DNA from: Saccoglossus kowalevskii
Lineage: Eukaryota; Hemichordata; Enteropneusta; Harrimaniidae
Direction: 5' to 3'
DNA length: 12,763 nt
Assembly: GCF_000003605.2 (NCBI RefSeq)
Contig: NW_003126927.1
Span: forward strand, 17,576 to 30,338
Under the pieces are notes generated by a model. The model was not told the DNA's origin. It worked only from the letters and a program-made list of their open reading frames with translations, and ran no database searches. Each line of letters opens with the position of its first letter. Within the stretch, counting starts at the first letter, position 1. Positions 1 to 9,900 of the stretch are shown piece by piece. The translations under genes and the position numbers were made by a program.

Positions 1-560
1 ATTACATATATCGTTACGGTTTTTAATTATATAACTTTAATTGTTAACGTGTATATGTAATTTGTGTGTTGACATATCCCAGAATCTTGTTCGAGATGGT
101 CACGTTAAAGTAATATTTGTTACAGCCAATCATATATTGGCTTTGTTAAAAATAAATATAAATAATCTCTGCAGTGTAAATCAGTGTAAAGTGTTTTTCT
201 TACATAACACATATTCATTTCGCAAACATGTGTAACAAATATACAATGATATGAAAGCCTGTCTAATTCACATTTTAAAGTGTAGCTGCAAGCATGAGGA
301 CTATATATATTTGATTAAGTAAATGTGTGAAAAGATAAAAACATAATTAATGGATTCACGTGACCAGGTAATAGTTTTCGCATTCTCTCATATGTGAGCA
401 CAGTAATCTGTCAGTAGCAAGTATACATAATTATATTATACCAGTATATTGGTGGTGTTAATCCATCGATTTGATTGGTCCAAACACAAACAAACACATT
501 GTAAGGCAATGCACACAAAAAGGCGACACGGGGGTAAATAATAAGAAAGACTTATCCTAC
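1..560. other. Intergenic, nothing recognised
   Basis: AT-rich sequence with frequent stops in all frames. Short open frames show no motif, splice signals or repeat structure that I can support. Confidence 0.5.
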
Positions 561-665
561 CAGCCACAGCATCGGCTGCCACGCAGGTCTGACCGCTAGT
601 CAGACCAAAAAGTTGGACAGGAAAAACATCTAGATGACAGATCGAACCGGTTTTATCTATTCGCA
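561..665 (-). CDS. Weak candidate exon, minus strand
   Basis: On the minus strand a long pyrimidine tract with acceptor TTCTCCGCGTTCAG precedes an open 105-base stretch ending at a fair donor (CTG|GTAGGA). In the open frame it reads RIDKTGSICHLDVFPVQLFG and onward, phase 1 at both ends. That phase does not fit the exit phase of the exon at 876-948: a direct join would stop within four codons. So the two are either separated by an unseen exon, or the upstream gene ends here, or this one is chance. Confidence 0.2.
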
Positions 666-875
666 CTGAACGCGGAGAAAAAACAGAGTGGCAAGAGAGG
701 CAATATGTCTAGGCCTCATTACCTCGGTCACGTTGTTAGTGACGTGAAGGAAAATCTTGAGGTCATCGGGCTACAATATTACAAGATTTGTTTTATTGTC
801 GATGAAGCTGAAGCTCTAAGACATCATACAGGCAATTTATAAATATTAGAATTGACTACCAAAAACCATACATAC

Positions 876-948
876 CGGCTAGACTTTGTGGCTTGCTTCA
901 CTTCCCGAGCTAATGCTGCTTTCAAAGACAGCAACTCTTCTCTGATGT
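876..948 (-). CDS. Candidate internal exon of an unidentified minus-strand gene (coiled coil)
   Basis: Read on the minus strand, 73 bases lie between a good acceptor (CTAGCTGCTTGTGCAG) and a good donor (CCG|GTATGT). Only one of the three frames is open. It encodes IREELLSLKAALAREVKQ followed by ATKSS, a charged helix with leucine spacing typical of a coiled coil. The frame enters in phase 1 and leaves in phase 2. I do not recognise the protein. If real, it is the end or an internal part of a gene transcribed leftward. No reliable next exon was found. Confidence 0.35.
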
Positions 949-1850
949 CTGCACAAGCAGCTAGTGCATGTATGCATATACAACATATTATCTAGAAATA
1001 TACAACAAGCAGATATTTTGACACATACAACAAGACATTCACACTTAGTAGTGCAAGAAAACCGTTATGTTATTAGCGCATCACAATAAAAGATGAGATG
1101 ATGGGTATAGCTTCAGCATTGAGCATCAATGGAGTTGAAAGCCAAGTTCACAAAATAAGCACACAACCACAAGATCTCAACACACAAAAGCATTTTCTAA
1201 ATTTACATTGCGCGATGTTATCGTGGTTGAGATGTTATTGAGATGTTATCTCAATTATTGTTGGCTATAAGAGAAAAGTTATAACCGACAAACAGGCAGC
1301 ATGTGATGCAACAATACACAATCAAGACAAAAAAGCAACGAGAAAAAAAAACAGTCAAAGGTATTTTACAAGGAATGATGTACAATGATAGATGATTGAT
1401 AAACGAAATATTTATGTGCAACTGGGTAGGCATATTGAAGGTATGTACATACTCCACTTATTTAATTATAACAGAAACTCTGTTGAAATGGGTGATGCTA
1501 TCCCATAATAGAAAAGTAGTCTAAATGATATACCACTTAAATACCAACATTTGAAATTGTTATTGTGCAAATTCGTAATCTAGACAAAAATAGTACTAAC
1601 CACCATATCCTATTTCTCAATTCTTTCCCCTAACATGTTTCTGAATAAAAATGCTGTGCACTTAAAACATCGTGTTTTATATCTTAAACAGAACAGTACT
1701 AGTGAATGTAAAAATATGTATATGTATAATTCAAGACATCTAAATATTCAATTCAATTGGAAAGATGTTAGAACAAAAGGTGCAGAGGCTAATTTATGAT
1801 TTGTTAGCAATAATGTTGTTTTTATGCAAACACCAAGCCCATTTAATGAA
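949..1850. other. Intergenic or intronic, nothing recognised
   Basis: AT-rich and without convincing exons. If the minus-strand exon at 876-948 is real, the part next to it is that gene's intron. A short direct repeat (GAGATGTTAT twice, near 1229-1250) is the only local structure seen. Confidence 0.4.
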
Positions 1851-1970
1851 ACAAATGTGAGTTTGAACTTCTAGTGCATGATGAGTACGCCATAAACGAG
1901 AGGTTGATAATATTTATTTTACAATTTACAACTTTATTTATCTTATCTTATTTATCTTATGGGGAGGAAC
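1851..1970 (+). repeat. Dispersed direct repeat, copy A
   Basis: This stretch aligns by eye with 3441-3548. Shared blocks include a GAGTAC-GCCAT/ACCAT-AAAC core, ATATTTA-TTTA, AATTTACAACTTT and TATCTTATGGG. Copy A carries an extra local expansion of a TTATC-type motif (about 1932-1960). The copies are diverged, with substitutions every few bases, so the duplication is not recent. No coding content. Confidence 0.65.
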
Positions 1971-2312
1971 AACAGATTGAATAATAGATAAAAAGTTCAT
2001 GTCATTGTCCGATGTCAATGTACGTGCTGTGTCAAGACTATCAACGAGACAATGTACTACAAATAAGTAATTAAAAATGAAACAGTCCCCGTTAAATGTT
2101 TGAAAGTTCTCTTTGTGCTCGTCATATTACAGTGGAGCGTTGTCGCGAGCATGTCCTTGAAACTTGAGTCCCAAGTGGCGTATACAACAGATTGTTTATT
2201 TACATCAAATTCAACATGTGTCGGGTGAAGACCACTCCGGTTTGAGACATAGCAAAGAAAAACATAGATCACAAATGAACGCATGTGCAAGTTATCACAT
2301 TTTAAACAAATA

Positions 2313-2580
2313 GGATGGCCGTCAGTCGGTCAAATTTGATCAAATTGTACATGTATCCATTTATGAAATGCTAAATATCAATAAAAGTGATACATGACAG
2401 AGATATAGTAATATGGATACAAATAAAAATGGCCGTTTTTCGGCCATCATTGTTCTGATTATGAAACAAAGTGACATGTATGATGTATGTCAAATGAAAA
2501 TGGCACATAACTCTTGGAAATAAAGTAGTAAGGCCAAAAAGTCAGATGGCTGTCAATCGGTCATCCTTGATCGGATTTTG
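2313..2580. repeat. Two diverged copies of a GATGGCYGTCARTCGGTCA repeat
   Basis: GATGGCCGTCAGTCGGTCA near 2313 and GATGGCTGTCAATCGGTCA near 2544 are each followed by a TTGATC block and then ATGTATCC. Shorter versions (GATGCCTGCCAGTCG near 2668 and GATGGCTGCCAGTCGG near 2937) sit inside the two larger units downstream, so the whole block appears to be one repeat family. Confidence 0.6.
2429..2447. repeat. Small perfect hairpin
   Basis: ATGGCCG, five T, CGGCCAT: a 7-base stem with a 5-base loop inside the repeat block. It is probably a rearranged piece of the GATGGCCG repeat motif rather than a terminator or regulatory site. Confidence 0.5.
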
Positions 2581-2840
2581 ATGTATCCTAACGTGTATAA
2601 ATGTGCCAAATTTGAATGAAAACTGACAAAGCATGTCCAAGATACCACATTTATAAAAAAAGAAGATGCCTGCCAGTCGCCATTTTGAATCGTATCGCTA
2701 AACCATTGCATGTGCATATGTCCCACATAAAGTAATAGACACATGCAAAGAGTGAACAGAATCGGACAAAAGGATTGTGAATTATGACCTCGGACGGACA
2801 GACGGACGGACGCACACACGGATGGACGGATGCACGGACA
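2581..2840. repeat. Tandem repeat unit 1 with tetranucleotide tail
   Basis: First of two tandem units with a period of 270 bases. Shared blocks are ATGTATCCTAAC, CCAAATTTGAATGAAAACT, ACAAAGCATGTCCAA, AATCGCTAAACC-like sequence and AAAGGATTGTGA, in that order. It ends in an impure GGAC/ACGG tract at about 2791-2840. Units with such a tail are common in marine invertebrate, notably mollusc, genomes; that is general knowledge, not a match I could run. A 127-codon minus-strand frame (2553-2936) spans the tandem units and repeats its own sequence (WTCFVSFHSNL twice), so it is a by-product of the repeat. Confidence 0.75.
2791..2840. repeat. Impure GGAC/ACGG tetranucleotide tract
   Basis: CGGACGGACAGACGGACGGA followed by ACG, ATGG and ATGC variants. 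It is a degenerate microsatellite forming the tail of the upstream repeat unit. Confidence 0.85.
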
Positions 2841-2850
2841 GTCAGAGGAC

Positions 2851-3074
2851 ATGTATCCTAACATGTATAATCTATGTACCAAATTTGAATGAAAACTTAC
2901 AAAGCATGTCCAAAATACAACAATTTTAAAAAACAAGATGGCTGCCAGTCGGCAATTTTAAATCGAATCGCTAAACCCCTGCATGCGCATATGTACCACA
3001 TAAACTACTAGGCACGTGCAAAGAATGAACGGAATCGGTCCAAAGGATTGTGAGATATGACTCCGAACGAACGA
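2851..3074. repeat. Tandem repeat unit 2
   Basis: Second copy of the unit at 2581, with the same order of shared blocks and moderate divergence. Its tail is reduced to CCGAACGAACGAA in place of the GGAC tract. Confidence 0.75.
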
Positions 3075-3099
3075 ATTATTAGACTTCGTCCGAACGGGG

Positions 3100-3119
3100 A
3101 CTAATAATATATTATTAGT
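3100..3119. repeat. Perfect 20-base AT-rich palindrome
   Basis: ACTAATAATATATTATTAGT is its own reverse complement. It overlaps the right-hand copy of the 10-base inverted repeat by three bases and so sits exactly at the edge of the repeat block. Confidence 0.7.
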
Positions 3120-3440
3120 TTTTACACACTATTAGTTTAGTTTATAGTGTCCAATCAATATTAGTGGTATGGTTTTAAATTAACATATACCAGTACACAG
3201 GTATGAATGCTGTCACACAGTGTGAACTATATCTAAAAGTGTCTTGCGCACCTTGTCAATTAAAATATAATGATGAAAACTATTATAGAAAATGCCTACA
3301 ATAAAACATGTGAAATTAGGTAATGTACCGATTATTACTCGCATTCTCTACCACTCACTACAGTCCGTTTCCAAAAGAGATGATTATTCTTTCTTTTTTA
3401 AATTCTATCGACTGTTTAGTGCATAGTTTCCAGTGAAATT
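3120..3440. other. Intergenic, nothing recognised
   Basis: AT-rich spacer between the repeat block and copy B of the dispersed repeat, with no coding or structural signal seen. Confidence 0.4.
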
Positions 3441-3548
3441 ACAATGTTAGTTTAAACTTACAGTACATGGTGAGTACACCATATAAACTAGAGTTTGACA
3501 ATATTTACTTTAGAATTTACAACTTTTTATCTTATGGGCCAGAATAAC
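3441..3548 (+). repeat. Dispersed direct repeat, copy B
   Basis: Second copy of the sequence at 1851-1970, about 1,590 bases downstream and in the same orientation. An open frame of 74 codons begins inside it (3495-3719), but its start lies in the repeat and it has no recognisable motif, so I do not call it a gene. Confidence 0.65.
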
Positions 3549-3851
3549 GCCAAGGCTACTTGGTTGTATAAGTGTCATTACATCATACGATCGACGGTTT
3601 ATGGCATTCTGTTTAAAGGTTACAAACTAATTATGACCAACTGTCTATGCAAATCACCTCCCACTGGATCGGCAACCAGTCAGAACTCGTGTCACAAAGC
3701 TCTTCTATTAAGAAAATAGCTCATTTTAGTTAGACGCGCTCTAATAAGCGGTTGACCTATCCGATCAAATGCCAGTTGCCGAATGTGATTTCTATAGGTA
3801 GTTGGTAATATTTAGGTCGAGTCGTATACCTTGTGACTACAAACTAGTGAC

Positions 3852-3887
3852 TATAAAAGCTACTAAATTCTCTGCCTAAATCACATT
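3852..3887 (+). promoter_or_regulatory. Putative core promoter: TATA box plus initiator
   Basis: TATAAAAG stands at 3852-3859. TCACATT at 3881-3887 fits the animal initiator consensus, with the start-site A at 3883, 31 bases downstream of the first T of the TATA box, which is the usual spacing. This predicts a 5' UTR of only 14 bases before the first ATG (3897), or 20 before the second (3903). It is inferred from motif and spacing only. Confidence 0.5.
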
Positions 3888-3896
3888 TCAATCCCA

Positions 3897-3959
3897 ATGG
3901 TCATGGAATCAACACCGAAAAGTGTACCCGAGGCTACGTCAGCGGGAAGTTGGAACATG
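3897..3959 (+). CDS. Sulfatase exon 1: cytosolic N-terminal tail
   Basis: This exon encodes about 21 residues, polar and rich in Ser, Thr and Pro, beginning [13 protein letters not shown]. Two in-frame ATGs lie at 3897 and 3903. The second has the better Kozak context (G at -3 and at +4), so either may be used. It ends at a strong donor, ATG|GTGAGT, in phase 0, which matches exon 2. The evidence is the open frame, the donor and the TATA/initiator just upstream; no conserved domain supports it. A rival start is the ATG at 5675, which reads straight into exon 2 if intron 1 is not used. Confidence 0.6.
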
Positions 3960-6900
3960 GTGAGTCTCTCAAAATATTGCAAAGATCATATGCAACATAT
4001 AGCGCTTGCGTCATTTACTGTAGCATATAATATGATTTTCGTCTCTGGTTTTTAGCAAATTTATGTCGATTGGGCATACACAAATTCAGACTTCCGGGAT
4101 TGAAAATCATAAATTTGAAATACACAAAATTGAGTGTTTTATTATATTTTAACACGAAGTTGAAATCGGAAACCCTATAGGAGTAAAGTGAAAATCAGTT
4201 CACAGACTACCTAAAGAAATTGCCAGAGTTCTGCTCCCAGATTTTATCAGAGTTGGTGTGATTTATCAACAGTACACACTTGTGAGAGGTATTAAAGCCA
4301 GGAGCTTTAACTCAATATTTTGATGTGCGTGTATTCCATTTTCAGTACTATTTTCTTGTCTGCCCCTATGAGTGAATGAACCCCCGGTCCAGTGTGAGTT
4401 CTGTGGGTGTTCCTCTCAATTGCAATAAGCAGGCCTTACACTGTAACAGATGTACAGGTGGAATAGCTGTGTTAGTCTCTACCTAATACGACTTGCGTGT
4501 ATTTCAGTGTAGAATCCCTCATCGACTTTGACTCACTGAGGATGTGACGGAATTATCCTAGGGAAATCATTAATTTTATTAAAGGGTGAAAACCAGAAAC
4601 ATCTCCTGGCCTTGATGGTATTACTATTGACCACTTTAAGAATACATCGGTTTATTTTCTATTTTGTTTTCCATCACTTTTGGTTCATTGCTATGTGCCC
4701 ATCAACTTATGTCGACAATTCCTAAAGATCCGGAGAAGATATCTGCGATATGGGTAACCATCGAGACCAGGAACCATGTGCCTCACACAAGCTACATCAA
4801 TGCCTAATTAAACAACATTCAATTTAAATGTAATAATGTTATATGAAGATGATCTGCCACTTTGACTATTTAGGAATAATAGTTTAGGCAAACAAGAGCA
4901 AAAAAATCTTGTGTTCATGTAATCTTTTAATTAACTTGAGTATGAACCGATTATTTGTGATAGCATGGTGACCATTCTTGCATGAGTATCATGTCTTTTG
5001 AGTTAATCAATGGGTCTAATGTTATGTTGATATGGCTATTCATGCAACTCTACCTGTTCTGTGGCTCCAGCTGTAAAATATTTGTCATAAATTTATGCAC
5101 AGTAGTCGTCTGAGCCTTTACAGCGAGCGCACAAGATACACCTTACTCTCTCACCCGTCAGGCAAATACCGAAAGACTTTGCAACATACCCAAACACTGT
5201 CCTAGATACCCCAATGACCGTTGTAAACCCAATAAAGTTTTCTACCCGCCTACGTAACAATAAATCAAAACACCAGACGCGGTATGTCTTTGACGTGTCA
5301 CCACGACGAGGGGTAGTTGGACTATTCCATTAATTTGTGGGTACAACAATCATTGTTTTGTACCATTTGGGAGAAATGTAATACAAAATGGATGAAGTCA
5401 TTTTTTCGAAGAACCTAGCAAAGGAACTATGCAACTTTTCTTGATGATGTTTTGCATTATACATCTCAGGTCTTGTAGATTGTTTTGTGGGTGGCTGTTT
5501 AGTCAATTATTCATGTATAGGTGTTGAAGGTTACATATTAATTTAACCTATAAGCTGATAATCAAACCTTGTTTCTTGGCGGATATTGTGCCGATTTACT
5601 CATAGTGCGATGTCCATAGATATCAAGTATTGCCTATAACAAATGAGTCATATTCAGCTGACATTTGAATAGTCATGAAGTATTCATTAAACACTCAAAA
5701 TAATCACAATCATGATTCCATTAAACTAATACGCTTCTTTTTTCAGAAGGGTGACACAAGAGCTTCACACAAGATTCGAAACTACGGCATATTATTGGTC
5801 ACTTTGATAGTTCTTAGCATACTGATCGCAATATTAGTAATATACGTCAATGGTAAGTAGCGTTTGGGGTAATTTGTTACCATGACAACTGTACGTTGAC
5901 GTGAAGTATTGTACACATGAGCAATTGTGCAATCTTCTATCATTCAGAATGTAGAAATACAATTAATCATTGTTTTTGCGTCAACATTAATCTTTTCCGC
6001 GAGAAAATCATCTCTTTCTCATTGTTAATTTTGCTAGATCTCGTGGAGCCTTGTCAGTGTCAAGGAGGAAACAACAATGCGTCAGGTATGGAGAGAAAAC
6101 GGCATAATGAAGGATTGGTATTATACCATAAATATTTTAATTTGAATATGTATCTATTAAAAATACCATAAAATACACAGGAGTCTATGGATACAATGGA
6201 TGTGCACAGGGAAAAAATGGCTCCTGCTCAACCTAATAGAGCACTTAAAATATACCATCGCAAGATGAATGGATGAATGACGCCACTGACATTTCTCGCA
6301 CGCTTCAAATTGCATTGTATTCCAAGTTCTCTACATTTTAAATACAAATCTCTGAATGATGTAGTGTAGTGTACATGTCGTTTCTTCTTGTGGATTATTT
6401 CATCAATTATTGTCAGTCATTTGTTTTGTGTTATTGTGAATTGACATAATCCGACGTTTGTTTAAGTTTGGGTATGACATTCCCACCATACGCTTTTAAA
6501 ATCATACCATAATATTATTACCATGCGCATAGTGATATTATAATGCTATAGTGATAAATTATAATGTGAATCAATACACTAATAATAATAATAATAATGA
6601 AGTGTATTTATATTGTGCTTAACCTAAATTAGCTCTAAGCGCATTAGGGTACAAACAACCGCACATAGTTTTGCTACTACCAGATGACCTTGGATGGAAT
6701 GACGTAGGATGGAACAACCCAGATCTCAAGATGCCGATTCTCAATCAACTCGCCGCCGATGGCGTTATATTCAATCAGACATATGTTCAGCCTTCATGTA
6801 CACCGTAAGTAATAACTTTGTTACTGGCTGATCAACTGAAATATATCAATATGCTTAACGGTATAAGATTTGATTTCAAGTTCTTACAATTCCAATTCCC

Positions 6901-9900
6901 AATTTCGGCGATTTGCTTCAATTCAACTATTAATGTACATGCATATTTCATTCTTCAGATCAAGAAGTTCACTTATGACGGGATTATATCCGTTTAAAAC
7001 CGGAAATCAGGTAATGAGCTGTTTTATTGCAACTTATCCTGCAGTTTATCCTGCAACGCAGATAGCATGGTAATTATATAATGCTTTACGTTGATCAAAT
7101 CTCCACGTTTCATGACATGTTAAAATGTATACAATTTGGACAATGTCAATTCTGTCATTTTGGATCGTTTGGGAACAAAATAAATTTGAACAATGCCATG
7201 ATAAATGTTATGTCATAATGTTCTGATTGAATAAATATGATTAGTTTTTGTTACTTTATTTTACTTTCAGCATCGAATGCTGTTCGGCCTTGAGCGTAGT
7301 GGGCTTCCATTAGAGTTTAAGTTATTACCACAAAGTCTTAAAGATGTTGGATATCTAACGCATGCTCTCGGGAAGTAAGTAGATAATGCATAAAAACACT
7401 AAGTACTATATGAAAAACATACTCATATCATATATTATTTACATTGCTTTCCGTCTCCAATAGGCTAGAAAATAAGTAGTGGCCGGGCACAACAAAGTAT
7501 GTGAATAATGCCTACTAGTGCTAAATAAAATGAAAATCTTTCATTTTTTTGCAGGTGGCATTTAGGATTTTGTAAGAAGGAGTATCTACCAACAAGCCGT
7601 GGCTTTGATTCGCATTATGGTCAACTTGGAGGTGGAGCCTCACATTGGACTAAAGAGACAAGCATGTTTGCACAAGGATGTAAGTTCAGTGAAATGCGAA
7701 TAATGAAATATTTGGACTGAAAACATTGCTTTATTTACATCGAAGAATATGTGTTTATTATAATATATGCATGGTTACATACGAGCATAAAGACAAGGGT
7801 TGGGTGATTTAGTTTCAAACCACAGTTATAGTTTGTATCAAAGTCGCGAAAGTGTTTCTACGTATTCATACTATCTTTTTGCTGGGAGATGATATGCTCA
7901 TATGTCAAAATTATTTAAACGTGAAGAAGCGCGTTTTTAGGTTATGGACATTTGCCGGAAACCAGCTCGTTTTTTGAATGGTGGATATCTTCAGAATAAA
8001 TAGACAACTATAGTGACGCTGTTTTCTATTTGATCTTATAAACTAAACAAACGCAATAGTTGTTTTTAAATTGACTTCTATTAGAGTTTAATTGTAGTAT
8101 GAGGTATAGGCGTGATTTTATATCTGAAAATACGGGAATTGAAGTACAATGCATGCAATTATTACGAAGTGTGTTAAATTTATAATCTAAACAAAAACAA
8201 TATAGACACTTTACAAACTCGACTCCACTTGTATTCAAAAATACAACAATCCAGTCACACAAGTCTATATTTACTAGTGCATTTCGCAATTTCTACTTTT
8301 CTGTACATGGCAATACAGTACTGGTGACCAATTTCGTTATGTTGCTGTATTTATATTACTTTTTACATCATAACTTGTTTATTGACGTGGTTGACAGTTT
8401 TCAGTTGACTTAGGGGGCCGAGGTCAGTTAACTAAACTTTAGAGTTGTTTTGACTTTCTAGATGATTTCCGTGACAACAGCGGAGTTGTACAAAAAAGTG
8501 ACACCTATCTCACAGTGAGTATAGAAAAAAAGTATAGTTTAATAAGCGGTTTTTATTTTTGTCGGTTGATGGCATCATGTGTTTTCATAAACAGTTTCAC
8601 TTTTTTTTAATTTACATTTTGAAAAGAATTTAGAGAAAGCATGTCATGTCCATAAAAAACGAAGTTTTATCTACATTCTACCTTTCTTTGTAGTTCATGC
8701 TTGCTGAAAGAGCAGCAGAGATAATAATGGGACATTTCAAGGAATATCCATTATATCTGCAGTTTAATTTGGATACGCCTGCAAAGAGTCTTGAGGTAAT
8801 CACTTTCTGTAAAAAAAACACTACAATTGTCAATAATTTAATTAAGTGTTAAAATCCGTAAAAAAAACATATATATTTATTTGATCGCAAATAATTAGAA
8901 CGCTATGAGAGGCACAAATTAAATTTTTGTTGTTAATAGTTTATGCCGCAAATGCATGCATGTGATGAATAGAATATACAAACTATGACCGTGTAACATG
9001 TTATTTATCAATCAAGCAAAAAAAAACATTATACTAGTTTAATAAATATTTTCAATATATGCACATATGGAACTGTAAAACCTCATTTTTTTTCTATTTT
9101 ACCTGTATTTCATAATTTTATTTATTTGTGTGTACACACAGGTTCCACCTGAGTATGAAGCGTTGTATTCTGATATTGCAGATAACCGAACAAGGAAATT
9201 TTATGGTATGTATTGTGGTTACCATGTATAGATGGTTGTACGTAGAGGGACATCACATTTGCGTGTCCAAGCTGTAGCATTAATACAGCCATATTGCGAT
9301 TGGAAAAGATGAACAGTAAGAGACTGTCAAACAACATGTATAGTTGTTCTATAAGAAACAGTCCCATTATACCATTATAATCCCAGACGCTGCAATATAA
9401 CGCAGATTATTATATCTTTGCATCAGTTTACTTTATTGCGCCCTTCACACGTGCAGTTAAAATACTTTAGTGTGAATACGACAACATTTAAAACAGGGAT
9501 TTCATTTGTTCAGTCATACTCACCATACTAAACTCCAATGTTTAGCATTGACTAGTGGGCTTACGAGTTAGCATCCCCAGGTGTCAGCAAAATATGACTG
9601 TCTTGCATCACTTGATCTCAAAAATTATACCTAAATTACTGATTCATCCCAAACGCATTGATGCTTTTGCTTCATAATTTGAGGTTGTACTATCAAACGT
9701 CCTGTAGATTATATGATTCTGTATTTGTTGGGTAAATGCAATGAATTGTTTCCAATTCTGGTCCAGATTCCTAAGAATGGATTTCAACAGCCACACAGGC
9801 TAGTGTTCAGTGTTATAAGATCAGTGATCTAGTGGTTCAAATAGAGTTTTGTGGGAATAACTTCAGAGTACATCAATTACTGGTGTTAGTAATTATAGCC

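Larger units (their letters stand above)
2084..3102. mobile_element. Possible non-autonomous element bounded by a 10-base inverted repeat
   Basis: AGTCCCCGTT at 2084-2093 is the exact reverse complement of AACGGGGACT at 3093-3102. Between them lies a cluster of related short repeats and no gene. The size (1,019 bases), lack of coding content and inverted ends would suit a MITE-like element. Against this, the similarity stops at 10 bases and no clear target-site duplication is visible, so a chance match cannot be excluded. Confidence 0.3.

Noticed and set aside
630-655. GGTTCGATCTG on the minus strand as a tRNA B box
   Set aside because: No A box or cloverleaf can be drawn around it. No tRNA, rRNA or CRISPR structure was found anywhere in the window.
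721-768. Possible 48-base minus-strand exon reading PDDLKIFLHVTNNVTE between TAG and GTAATG
   Set aside because: Its only open phase (0 to 0) fits neither neighbouring candidate exon, and the acceptor has a poor pyrimidine tract.
704-841. 46-codon plus-strand frame beginning MSRPHYLGH
   Set aside because: Short, single-exon, no recognisable family, and it lies in the supposed intron of the minus-strand candidate.
2553-2936. 127-codon minus-strand frame, the longest single open frame in the window
   Set aside because: It lies across two tandem repeat units and the ACGG tract; its sequence repeats itself and has the SVRPSVRLS-type pattern that such tracts give when translated.
3495-3719. 74-codon frame upstream of the sulfatase promoter
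   Set aside because: It starts inside a dispersed repeat and shows no motif or splice signals.
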